From assembly GCA_036267755.1 (NCBI GenBank), contig DATAVK010000015.1:1-33856 (forward strand): a DNA stretch of 33,856 bases, given 5' to 3'. Position numbers and translations under genes: made by a program. The notes beneath the pieces were generated by a model. That model made no database searches and had not been told where the DNA came from. It saw nothing but the letters and a program-made list of their open reading frames with translations. Source of the stretch: DATAVK01 sp036267755. GTDB taxonomy: Bacteria; Actinomycetota; Actinomycetes; JAFAQI01. This document shows, piece by piece, positions 7,974 to 16,093 of this stretch (its first letter is position 1; every line of letters begins with the position of its first letter).

Positions 7974-10900
7974 CTAGCGGGGACTCGGGGTGGGGCGGGC
8001 GGCAGGGGGCTCGACACCGCCGAAGATCCTGTCGACGGCACGGGCAGCTGACTTCCCGTCGGCGATCGGGGCGAACCTCGCGACGAACCGGGACACCTGC
8101 TGCTCGAAGCCGGCGGCTTCCGTCGGGTAGCCCCGGATCGCCGTGATCAGCTCGGCCGTCGTGGCCACCGTCGGACCCGGAAGGCCCGCCGGGTCGTCCG
8201 GGTACAGGCCGCGCACCTCGCCGACGTACTTGTCGAAATCAGGCGTGAACAGCACGCTCGGCCGGCCGGTCGCCGCCTGGGTCACGAGCAGCGAGGAGTA
8301 GTCGGAGACCACGACGTCGGCGGCGAGGAGAAGGTCGTTGACGTCCGGGTATCGGCTGACGTCGCGCACGAAACCGGTCGGGTCGTAGGGCACCGCTTCG
8401 ACGATCGACCAGTGCTTGCGGTACAGCAGGACGTGATCGCCGGACAGTGCCTCTCGCAGGGCGTCGAGGTCCGGCGACGGGCCCATCCAGTACCCGCCAC
8501 GGGCCCGGAGGTTGTCGCGGTAGGTGGGTGCGTAGAGCACGACGATGCGATCGTCGCCAAGGCCAAGCCGAGCCCGGATCGCGGCTCGGTCTCCGTTCAG
8601 CACCAGGTCGTGAGCGGGTACACCGCTCTCGAGCACCTCGCCGCCCTCGGCCAGCGGCACTACCCGGGACAGCACCGACGTCGCATGTGCCCCGCCGGAG
8701 AGAACGTAGCTGGAGTTCGTGGCGTCCTGCTCTCGCCAGCGGATCAGGTCGCGGGTCAGCCGGGGTCGGGCGCCGAGATCGGCTCCCATCCACTTCACCG
8801 GGGTAGCGAACCCGGTCTGGATGCCCACCTGATCGGGACGCCGCACGAACCACTCACGCCAGGCTCCCTCCGTCACGACATACCGAGCAGTGGCGCAGGC
8901 CTCGTAGTGTTCCGCGCTTTCGGCGCGCAGGACTCGCGCAGTGTCGGGGACCCCCCATGAGTCGTCCGACACGACCCACAGATGCTCGAGCGGGGCAGCG
9001 CGGCGCACCAGCTCCTCATGAATCGCCCGCGCGTTGCCGGCGTACGGGCCGCCGTGGCGACAGTCGTAGACGACGGCGTCGCGCAACGGAGCCTGCCGCA
9101 GCTCGCGATAGTCCTGTTGCAGTCGCCGCTGGTGAAACCCGCCGGAGGTGTTGATGGAGCGGGTGTCGGTGACCTGGAGCACGAGGTCGTCGAATCCCCA
9201 GGCACCGACCGCGAAAGACTTGCCGTCCAGGGTTCGCTGCTGTGGGAGCGACGACAGCGAGCGGTGGTCCAGTGAGATACCGGTGACGTCGCCGGTGCCA
9301 CCGCGGCGTACCAGGAAGTCGTACAGCCCTTGCTGGAGCGGCAGCTCACCGGCGAGCGTCGGCATCCGATGAGGAAGCAGGTCGACGGTGAACCGACCAC
9401 GGTCGACGTCGTGCCTGATGGGTACGGCGTACCAATCCGCTTGCCGCTGCGGCTGCACCAGCAGCTCGTCGGCTGCGGGCTCGCCCTCGTATCGACCAGA
9501 GAGCTGGAGCCGGCCGCCGGGCCGCCACTCGATCGCGTCCACGACGTGAGGCAACGACCGCTCGACGATGCTGGCGTTGCCGAACGACGTCCTGGCGATC
9601 GAGATCTGCCGGTCGCGGTCGATGAACCGAGGCTCGTCCAGGTCGACCGCGAGCGTCGCCCGCCGGCCGCCAAGGCTCAGGTCCCATACGACACCGCCAG
9701 CGGTGCGTTCGGTGTTGGCGGCGACGTCTGCGATGTCCAGCTCCGACACCAGGTCAGCGATCGGCACCCGGGCGAAGAAGGCGGCCTTCCCGTCGACGTC
9801 GTCGACGAACACCGGATAGGTCAATGAGACCGCGCCGGTGCGCCGCGAGACCTCGAGCGTGGTATCGCCCACCTGGCCGAGGTCACCTTCGAACTGCAGT
9901 ACGCCGTCGATGAGCCGGCAGCTATGGATGACGGCCCGTTCGCTGCGCGCCGAGACCGCGAGTCGGCCCTCCGGGGTGGGGTACGCCGTGACCCGGCGCC
10001 GCTGACCTCCGGGTCGGGCCACCGGGATCAGGGGGAACAGCCCGACCGACTGGGGCTTCGTGCTGCGACAGATGACGCCGCCGGTCTTGATCTCGCACTC
10101 GATGCGCCACTGCCCGACCGGGCGGAAGTCCTTCTCGACTCGCGAGAGGTCGAGCGTCGCCGTGAAACCGGACCAGTCCAGGTTGATCGGCTCCGCGGTT
10201 TCCGCGGTCACGTCGGGCCGGTAGGTCCGCTCAACCTTCAGCTTGACGATGCGTCCACGGGGCCCGACCGCGAACATCTGCAGCGGCTGCGACTCAGGGT
10301 CGGAGGCGTCGAGCGGCAGGGCGTAGGCCACCCCGTCCAGCCGCAGCAAGCTGCCTTCCCACACCATGCGCCGGATCCGCCACTTCAGGGACAGATCGTT
10401 GTCGAGGGCGTACACGTCGCGCGGGATCGCGCGGGCCGCGTCGGTGCGGAACGGGTAGTCGCCGTACCACTTCTTGCCCTCGCGGATCGGTGGCCGAAAG
10501 ACCTCCCGCTCCTCCTCGGCGAGCACCTCGAGAATGCCGGGCAGGTCACGGTTGCGCACCAGCTGCCACTTGAGGCGTTCGATGGCGGTCAGGCCGTCGG
10601 TGACGTCGTCGGCCGCCTCGTCGAGAAAGCGGTTGCTCAGGTCGAGGAAGGTCGACCGGAAGTCGTCCTCGGCGATGTCCAGCACGCCCAGGAAGTACGC
10701 CAGGTCCTCGGCCACCACGCTGCGGTCGTAGAGCCGCTTGCTCTCGTGGAACCCGTTGCGCGCGAGGAAGAGGCTGACATGCCGGCAGGCGTCCGCCCGA
10801 TCCTGCAGCCCCCTGGTCTCGGCCCGACGCTGCGTGATCGACTGGCTGTCGCCGGAGCGGATTCGCCACAGGTAGACCGTCTCGGCGAGGACGTCGACGC

Positions 10901-11486
10901 TCTTGGCCAGAAAGTGCGCCGGGATCGTCATCGGCACGTCCTCGTACAGCGTCCCCTCCGGGAACTTGAGGTCGTGCTCGTCGTAGAAGGACCGTCGCCA
11001 CACCTTGTTGTAAGCGATCCGGTCGGCCAACAGCGGTGGGAACTTCGTCACGTGAGTGGCGAGGCGCGTCGTGACGAAGGTGCGGCGCAGGAACCTGGTC
11101 CGCCGGGTCCCGAACACCGACAGCCGGCGGACGTCACCACTGACGATGTCCGAGCCGGTCTGATCGAGTGAGGAGACCATCAGCTCGTAGGCATGACGGC
11201 GCAGCAGGTCGTCACTGTCGACGAAGGTCAGGTACTCGCCGCTCGCGTACTCGACGCCGGTGTTGCGGGCCGCGCCGAGGCCGCCGTTCGGCTTGGTCAC
11301 CAATCGGAATCGAGCGTCACGCTCGGCGAAACGCTCCGCGACGGCCGCGCTCCCGTCCGTCGACCCATCGTTGACCATGATGACCTCGAGGTCGCCGAAG
11401 GACTGCTGCGCGATGGACTCCAGGCAGAGCTCGAGGTACGGCTCGACGTTGTAGATCGGTACGACGACGCTGAGCCGGGCAGACAC
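7974..11486 (-). CDS. GT2 glycosyltransferase - glycerophosphotransferase fusion, copy 2 (catalytic His replaced)
   Basis: 1170 residues. The N-terminus is a GT2 domain (ARLSVVVPIYNVEPYLELCL, VIMVNDGSTDGS, GLGAARNTG, FVDSDDLL). A long middle part, about residues 300-780, is rich in predicted strands (LKVERTYRPD, FTATLDLSRVEKDF, WRIECEIKTGG). The C-terminal part from about 800 is a glycerophosphotransferase-like domain: YDCRHGGPYAGN, LYAPTYRDN, LYRKHW with His1025, VVSDYSSLLVTQAATGRP. The usual WHGTP motif reads GFATP, with Phe893 where the family has its proposed general-base His. The start is GTG at 11486 just before the GT2 core; GTG at 11507 (GGA 7 nt upstream) is an alternative adding 7 residues. 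Stop is TAG. It may have altered activity or act only through its GT2 half. Confidence 0.85.
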   Translation of the reverse strand: MSARLSVVVPIYNVEPYLELCLESIAQQSFGDLEVIMVNDGSTDGSAAVAERFAERDARFRLVTKPNGGLGAARNTGVEYASGEYLTFVDSDDLLRRHAYELMVSSLDQTGSDIVSGDVRRLSVFGTRRTRFLRRTFVTTRLATHVTKFPPLLADRIAYNKVWRRSFYDEHDLKFPEGTLYEDVPMTIPAHFLAKSVDVLAETVYLWRIRSGDSQSITQRRAETRGLQDRADACRHVSLFLARNGFHESKRLYDRSVVAEDLAYFLGVLDIAEDDFRSTFLDLSNRFLDEAADDVTDGLTAIERLKWQLVRNRDLPGILEVLAEEEREVFRPPIREGKKWYGDYPFRTDAARAIPRDVYALDNDLSLKWRIRRMVWEGSLLRLDGVAYALPLDASDPESQPLQMFAVGPRGRIVKLKVERTYRPDVTAETAEPINLDWSGFTATLDLSRVEKDFRPVGQWRIECEIKTGGVICRSTKPQSVGLFPLIPVARPGGQRRRVTAYPTPEGRLAVSARSERAVIHSCRLIDGVLQFEGDLGQVGDTTLEVSRRTGAVSLTYPVFVDDVDGKAAFFARVPIADLVSELDIADVAANTERTAGGVVWDLSLGGRRATLAVDLDEPRFIDRDRQISIARTSFGNASIVERSLPHVVDAIEWRPGGRLQLSGRYEGEPAADELLVQPQRQADWYAVPIRHDVDRGRFTVDLLPHRMPTLAGELPLQQGLYDFLVRRGGTGDVTGISLDHRSLSSLPQQRTLDGKSFAVGAWGFDDLVLQVTDTRSINTSGGFHQRRLQQDYRELRQAPLRDAVVYDCRHGGPYAGNARAIHEELVRRAAPLEHLWVVSDDSWGVPDTARVLRAESAEHYEACATARYVVTEGAWREWFVRRPDQVGIQTGFATPVKWMGADLGARPRLTRDLIRWREQDATNSSYVLSGGAHATSVLSRVVPLAEGGEVLESGVPAHDLVLNGDRAAIRARLGLGDDRIVVLYAPTYRDNLRARGGYWMGPSPDLDALREALSGDHVLLYRKHWSIVEAVPYDPTGFVRDVSRYPDVNDLLLAADVVVSDYSSLLVTQAATGRPSVLFTPDFDKYVGEVRGLYPDDPAGLPGPTVATTAELITAIRGYPTEAAGFEQQVSRFVARFAPIADGKSAARAVDRIFGGVEPPAARPTPSPR

Positions 11487-11527
11487 GTCGCTGAGTCTAG
11501 AGATCACGCCTGGGTCCAGCGCTGCGC

Positions 11528-12670
11528 TCAGGAGCCGATCATGCGCTGCAGCCGTCGGTAGGCCGCCAGGGCAACTGGCTTGTTGCGCAGCCACCTGGCC
11601 AGCTTCCGCGCCGTTGGGTGGGCGATCGCCGCCCGTGCCGACGATCTGGCCAGGCCGCGAGCCTTGCCGCGCATCCCCTTCGGCCTGGGTCCGCTTCCCG
11701 ATCTCGGCGTGCGCGCCGCGACCGCCGGTTTCGTGCCGGGCTGACCGGCTGCACCCTTCGCCGCCGCCCGGATCGTCGACTGCGCGATCAGCTCGGCCTC
11801 GGTGTACAGCTGGACGTAGGCCTCACGCCACGAGTCGAGTGCATCAACGGAAGGACCGTCGGCCTCCCCGTGACGGAATGCGAGCAGTCCGTTCCACACC
11901 TGCTCGGACAGCTGCTGCACCCGATCCGGGACACCCATGCCTTCCCACCCGACGGTCTGCCGACGCAGCCCCGGGTCCACGAAGGAGTCGACGTCCGCGG
12001 CGGCTGCGGGGTCCACGCTCACCATCGACGGGATGCCCAGAGCGGCACCGACGCGCTCGACCTCGGCCTGCCAACCGGTGAGCAGGTCCGAGTAGCCGAC
12101 ATACGCCCGCGGCAGTTCGCGGGTGGTCCGCTCCGTCTCGAGCATCACGTTGATCCATCCGCACGCGCGACTCGTGTCCGTCTGCCAGTCGCCGTACCAC
12201 GTGCGGGCACTCGCGATCACCTCGGTCGGATACCGCAGCATCGTCACGATGTTCGTGTCGATGCCAAGGTCGCGCGCGCACTGCTGCCAGAGCGGCAGGA
12301 ACCACACGATTCGCGGGTCCTTGACGACCACCTGCGACGCGCCGACGAACTGGACCTCGAGCCACGAGCGAAGGGTTCCCGCGACCTCGGCGTCGGCGGC
12401 GGCCTGGGCCGCCATCTCGATCGCGTTCGGGCGGCCGTCGAGGCTGGTGAGGCGCCGGGTGCGCATCAGTCGGACGTGGAAGTCGACGACCCACCGCGGC
12501 TCGCTGAACCCTCGCGGGTTGGTCGCGTCGGCAGAGATCTCGGGCTGCGGAACGCTCATCCCGAGCTTCGCGAGGATCCCCGTCATCAACGAGGTGCCGC
12601 TCCGACCCGCCCCGGCGACGAGCACGAGCCGCCGGTCGTCGGCACTCGGTGAGTCGTCTCGGTCAGTCAT
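11528..12670 (-). CDS. PAPS-dependent sulfotransferase family protein
   Basis: A 380-residue P-loop sulfotransferase. The 5'-phosphosulfate loop is intact near residues 15-28 (LVLVAGAGRSGTSLMTGILA). A KDPRIVWFLPLW segment and VTMLRYPTEVIASARTW match the 3'-phosphate-binding strand and helix. The last 70 or so residues are Arg/Lys/Ala/Pro-rich and may contact membrane or lipid-linked acceptors. The ATG at 12670 overlaps the upstream fusion gene's stop in an ATGA junction, with a GGAG ribosome-binding site about 8 nt away; an open frame continues 1 kb further upstream but only as a shadow of that gene. It would transfer sulfate from PAPS to a hydroxyl, by context perhaps on a wall polymer. The substrate is unknown. 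Confidence 0.85.
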   Translation of the reverse strand: MTDRDDSPSADDRRLVLVAGAGRSGTSLMTGILAKLGMSVPQPEISADATNPRGFSEPRWVVDFHVRLMRTRRLTSLDGRPNAIEMAAQAAADAEVAGTLRSWLEVQFVGASQVVVKDPRIVWFLPLWQQCARDLGIDTNIVTMLRYPTEVIASARTWYGDWQTDTSRACGWINVMLETERTTRELPRAYVGYSDLLTGWQAEVERVGAALGIPSMVSVDPAAAADVDSFVDPGLRRQTVGWEGMGVPDRVQQLSEQVWNGLLAFRHGEADGPSVDALDSWREAYVQLYTEAELIAQSTIRAAAKGAAGQPGTKPAVAARTPRSGSGPRPKGMRGKARGLARSSARAAIAHPTARKLARWLRNKPVALAAYRRLQRMIGS

Positions 12671-14910
12671 GCGGGGATCTCCTCGACGGCGACGGTAGTG
12701 GTGATGGTGGTGGCTTCGAGATTCGGGAAGACGGCGCGGATGCAACGTTCGGAGGCATGACCGTCCGCGTTCTGGCAGAACCGCGCCCGGAACGCCGCGC
12801 GCGCCGAAGTTGCCGCCGGCGCGTCGGCGGCTCCGCTGAGCAACGCCTCGACCAGGTCGGGCTGCGTCGTCGTGACCACGCCGGGAGGTTCGGCGAACAG
12901 GTCGAAGTAGGTCCCCCGCAGCGTGCGGTAGGTCTCCCAGTCGGGCGCGAAGATGACGATCGGCCGGTCGAGCAGCGCGTAGTCGAACATGGCCGAGGAG
13001 TAGTCGGTCACGAACACGTCGGCGGCGAGGTACAGCTCCTCGATGCTCGGATAGCTGCTGACGTCCACCGCCGTACCCGGCTCGATGCGGTTGGCGGGAT
13101 CGCGGTCGGCGAAGTAGTGGCTCCGGACGAGCAGTACGTCGTCGGGGCCCAGCGACGCAGCGAGCGACGCGATGTCGGCCGGGGCTCGCATCTCCCGGTC
13201 GTACTCGCGGTGAGTTGGCGCATACAGGATTACCCGCTGGCCGGGAGCGATACCGAGCGAGTCGCGGATTCGTTGGCAGTCCTCGGGTTTCGCATGGACC
13301 AGCGCGTCGTCGCGCGGCAGCCCGATCTCGAGCGTCGTGTACGGCATCGGGTAGGCGTGCTCCCAGCACAGCGTGTCGAAGGCGGTGCGTGTCAACGAGT
13401 AGTCCCACTTCGCGATCCGCTTCAGCAGCGAAGGAAACTTCATCGTCCGGTAGGCCTCGCCCGGGCTGTTGAGCAGATCCATCCCCATCAGCTTGACCGG
13501 GATGCCGTGATGGGTCTGGACGTGAACCTGCCCCTCGCGCTTGACCCAGTTGTTGGGGAAGTTGACGTTGTTGACGAGGTACGTCGCGCGAGCCAGCAGC
13601 CGGTAGTACTCCTCGGTGCCGGCGACGACGTAGTCGACACCGTCCGGCATCGAGCCGGCACCTTCCGCGGTGACGATCCACACCCCACGCAGCCACGGCA
13701 CGAGCTCCCGGGCCTTCTCATAGATCGCCCGCGGGCTACAGGAGTAGCCGCGATACCAGTACGCCGCGAAGACCGCCAGGTCGGGTTCGAGCGGCAACTC
13801 GCGTTGCTTGGCGTAGTACTTCGCGAGCCGGGCGGTGTCGCGGAGGTCGTCCTGGCGCGCAACACCGGGTGTCCCACCGGCCCGACGTGGCCGTTTGACG
13901 CCGACGGCATGGGCGGCGGCGACCGCGATGGCGCGCGGGTTGTCGGTAGCGGCAGCCATCGCTCGGTAGGCCGCAAACGACCGGGTACGCAACGCCTGGT
14001 GGAGCAGCAGTTCGCGGCGCCCGTGGGGCCGGGCCGACTTGCCTTTCGCCTGACGGGACCATTCGCTTGCGAGCTCGTGGAAGAACGGCCGCTGCTCGTC
14101 CGCCGGCAGTGTCTCGAGGATCTCCAGCCCTTGCCGCACCATCCGGGACGGAAGCGTGCCCCGGGCGGCGCGGGCGCGGCCGCCGTACGCATCGATCACG
14201 CTGAAGACGACGCGGTACTGCGCGATCACGTCGCTAGGTCGGCCGTGGACGGCCGGGTCGGTGTCGGCGTTGCCGATGATCCGCCGGTGGTACGCCGGAC
14301 CCTCCAACGCGCTCACCCGGTCGGCGGCGAGCAACGCCGGGTAGGTCACGGACAGCTCGTCGAAGCCGCCCTCACCGAATCGCACCCCGAGCATGAGCAC
14401 GTGCCGCCGGCGCAGGACCAGGTTGCCAGCGAACCCGCCAACGTCGGCCACTGCCGGTCGATCGACAACTCGGAACCCGCCGGCGGCCGCGGCCTTGGCG
14501 ATCACGCCGTGGTAGCTGCTTGGCTGCGTCACTCCCAGCGGAGACGTCGTGACGTGGTCGACCAGCAGGACGTCCGGATCGGTCTCGTCGAGGCGGGCGG
14601 CGACCCTGGCGAACGCATCCTCGGGGATCCGGTCGGTGGTCTGAACGAACCACAAGTAGTCGCCGTCGGCGCGGTCGAGTGCGATGTTGCGGGCGGCACC
14701 TCGCGGCAACGCGGTCGACAGGTGCAGCAACCGGATCCGGTCGTCCGCCGAGGCGAGGTCGTCAAGCAGCTGCGGACCGTGATCCGGTGACGCGTCGTCG
14801 ATGACGATCAGCTCGAAGTCCCGATAGGACTGCTCGAGGATCGACCGGACACATTCGTGGATCCAGGCCTGCTCGCGGTGCACGACCAGGACGACGCTCA
14901 GTCGGGGCAT
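12667..14910 (-). CDS. GT2 glycosyltransferase - CDP-glycerol glycerophosphotransferase fusion, copy 3
   Basis: 747 residues. The N-terminal GT2 domain has MPRLSVVLVVHREQAWIHEC, LIVIDDASPDHG and RNIALDRADGDYLWFVQTTD; the usual DxD region is here QTTD, which is degenerate. Unlike copies 1 and 2 there is little beta-rich linker. The glycerophosphotransferase part starts near residue 375: VQTHHGIPVKLMGMD with His468, LYAPTHREYDREM, VRSHYFADRD with His598, and VTDYSSAMFDYALLDRPIVI. Both catalytic-site histidines are therefore present, though Trp of WHGTP is His. The ATG at 14910 follows the dehydrogenase stop directly (TAG then ATG), suggesting re-initiation. The next cistron overlaps by ATGA. 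It probably adds glycerol- or polyol-phosphate units to a lipid-linked chain. Confidence 0.88.
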   Translation of the reverse strand: MPRLSVVLVVHREQAWIHECVRSILEQSYRDFELIVIDDASPDHGPQLLDDLASADDRIRLLHLSTALPRGAARNIALDRADGDYLWFVQTTDRIPEDAFARVAARLDETDPDVLLVDHVTTSPLGVTQPSSYHGVIAKAAAAGGFRVVDRPAVADVGGFAGNLVLRRRHVLMLGVRFGEGGFDELSVTYPALLAADRVSALEGPAYHRRIIGNADTDPAVHGRPSDVIAQYRVVFSVIDAYGGRARAARGTLPSRMVRQGLEILETLPADEQRPFFHELASEWSRQAKGKSARPHGRRELLLHQALRTRSFAAYRAMAAATDNPRAIAVAAAHAVGVKRPRRAGGTPGVARQDDLRDTARLAKYYAKQRELPLEPDLAVFAAYWYRGYSCSPRAIYEKARELVPWLRGVWIVTAEGAGSMPDGVDYVVAGTEEYYRLLARATYLVNNVNFPNNWVKREGQVHVQTHHGIPVKLMGMDLLNSPGEAYRTMKFPSLLKRIAKWDYSLTRTAFDTLCWEHAYPMPYTTLEIGLPRDDALVHAKPEDCQRIRDSLGIAPGQRVILYAPTHREYDREMRAPADIASLAASLGPDDVLLVRSHYFADRDPANRIEPGTAVDVSSYPSIEELYLAADVFVTDYSSAMFDYALLDRPIVIFAPDWETYRTLRGTYFDLFAEPPGVVTTTQPDLVEALLSGAADAPAATSARAAFRARFCQNADGHASERCIRAVFPNLEATTITTTVAVEEIPA

Positions 14911-16056
14911 CTACAGACCCAGGTCCCTGGCGATCACCATGCGTTGGATCTCCGACGTACCCTCACCGATCTCGAGGATCTTGGCGTCGCGCCAGTGCCG
15001 CGCCACCGGGTACTCGTTCATGAAGCCGTAGCCGCCGAACACCTGCGTGGCATCACGGGCGTTGTCCACCGCGATCGTCGAGGAGTACAGCTTCGCGATG
15101 GCGGCCTCACGCTTGAACGGCTCGCCGGCGAGCATGCGGGACACCGCATCACGGTAGGCGACCCGGGCCACGTGGGTGCGGGCCTGCATGTCCGCGATCC
15201 GGAACGCGACCGCCTGGTAGCTGCCGATCGGCGCGCCGAACGCCTCGCGCTCCTTGGCGTAGCGCACCGACTCGTCCACGCAGCCCTGAGCCAGCCCGAC
15301 CGCCAGGGCCGAGATCGCGACCCGACCCTCGTCGAGCGTCGACAGGAACTGCGCGTACCCCCGACCCCGCTCGCCGAGCACGTGGTCCGCCGGAACCCGA
15401 CAGTCGGTGAAGGACAGCTCCCGGGTATCACTGGCCCGCCACCCGACTTTGTCGTACTTCGGCGCCACGCCGAACCCGTCGCGGGGCACCGGAACCATCA
15501 CTGACGTGAGCTCGGAACGACCATCGGCCTGCTCGCCGGTCCGGCACAGCACCGTGACGAGCCGGGTGATGTCCGTCCCTGAGTTCGTGATGAAGGCCTT
15601 GTTGCCGTTGATGACCCACTCGTCATCGAGCCGCGCGGTCGTCCTCGGATGACCGGCGTCGGAGCCCCCGCCAGGCTCGGTGAGGCCGAACGCCGCAAGC
15701 GCCTCACCGGAGCACAGCGACGGCAGCCACTGCTGCTTCTGCTCCTCGGTCCCGAACCGGAAGATCGGCATCGAGCCCAGCCCGACCGCTGCCTCCAGCG
15801 TGATCGCGACGCTCGAGTCGACCCGCGCCAGCTCCTCAATCGCCAGGCACAGCGCCAGGAAGTCGCCGCCCATCCCGCCGTACGCCTCGGGGAACGGCAG
15901 GCCGAACAACCCCATCTCGCCCATCTGGCGGATGACGTCGTACGGGAACTCGCCGGTACGGTCTGCGGACTCGGCCTGGGGAGCGACCACGTCGCGCGCG
16001 AACTCCTCGACGGTCTTGCGCAGCGCCTCGTGCTCGTCGTCCAGGCCGTGTCCCAC
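14911..16056 (-). CDS. Acyl-CoA dehydrogenase (FadE25-like)
   Basis: A 381-residue FAD-dependent acyl-CoA dehydrogenase of the short/branched-chain type. It has GLFGLPFPEAYGGMGGD, AFGLTEPGGGSDAG (FAD and substrate contacts), VINGNKAFITNSG, KVGWRASDTRELSF, VFGGYGFMNEYPVARHWRD, and the C-terminal EIGEGTSEIQRM, whose Glu before GTS is the usual catalytic base position. I place the start at GTG 16056 because the peptide then begins GHGLDDEHEALRKTVEEFAR, matching the normal N-terminus of this family; GTG 16080 and ATG 16095 would add 8 or 13 residues, and the latter would overlap the divergent gtrA start. Mycobacterial fadE25 lies beside purE/purK, so this is probably the orthologue, now heading a surface-polymer operon. 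Stop is TAG. Confidence 0.92.
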   Translation of the reverse strand: MGHGLDDEHEALRKTVEEFARDVVAPQAESADRTGEFPYDVIRQMGEMGLFGLPFPEAYGGMGGDFLALCLAIEELARVDSSVAITLEAAVGLGSMPIFRFGTEEQKQQWLPSLCSGEALAAFGLTEPGGGSDAGHPRTTARLDDEWVINGNKAFITNSGTDITRLVTVLCRTGEQADGRSELTSVMVPVPRDGFGVAPKYDKVGWRASDTRELSFTDCRVPADHVLGERGRGYAQFLSTLDEGRVAISALAVGLAQGCVDESVRYAKEREAFGAPIGSYQAVAFRIADMQARTHVARVAYRDAVSRMLAGEPFKREAAIAKLYSSTIAVDNARDATQVFGGYGFMNEYPVARHWRDAKILEIGEGTSEIQRMVIARDLGL

Positions 16057-16063
16057 GGATTCG

Positions 16064-16069
16064 AGTCTG
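16064..16069 (-). promoter_or_regulatory. Possible -10 CAGACT for the acyl-CoA dehydrogenase
   Basis: CAGACT lies 7 nt before GTG 16056 on the minus strand. It keeps the A at position 2 and T at position 6 of the leaderless -10 pattern seen at other operon heads in the window. Weaker than the others because the first base is C. Confidence 0.3.
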
Positions 16070-16081
16070 TCAGACGCCACG

Positions 16082-16087
16082 TACCCT
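16082..16087 (+). promoter_or_regulatory. -10 element TACCCT for gtrA (leaderless type)
   Basis: TACCCT is followed by CGACGC and then the gtrA ATG at 16094. The same hexamer precedes the glycerophosphodiesterase gene at 19051. Confidence 0.5.
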
Positions 16088-16093
16088 CGACGC

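Noticed and set aside
9924..11171. A 415-codon plus-strand open frame opposite fusion copy 2
   Set aside because: Same reason: low-complexity shadow with no recognisable motifs.
12671..13696. Upstream extension of the sulfotransferase frame
   Set aside because: The extra residues read as Arg/Pro-rich shadow of fusion copy 3, and ATG 12670 has an ATGA junction and a ribosome-binding site.
12649..14790. A 713-codon open frame on the plus strand opposite fusion copy 3
   Set aside because: It is an antisense shadow typical of GC-rich DNA; its translation is Arg/Gly/Val/Asp-rich without domains, while the minus strand has clear GT2 and glycerophosphotransferase motifs.
3198..14910. Recent mobile element carrying the polymer genes
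   Set aside because: No transposase, integrase, tRNA target or flanking direct repeats were seen.
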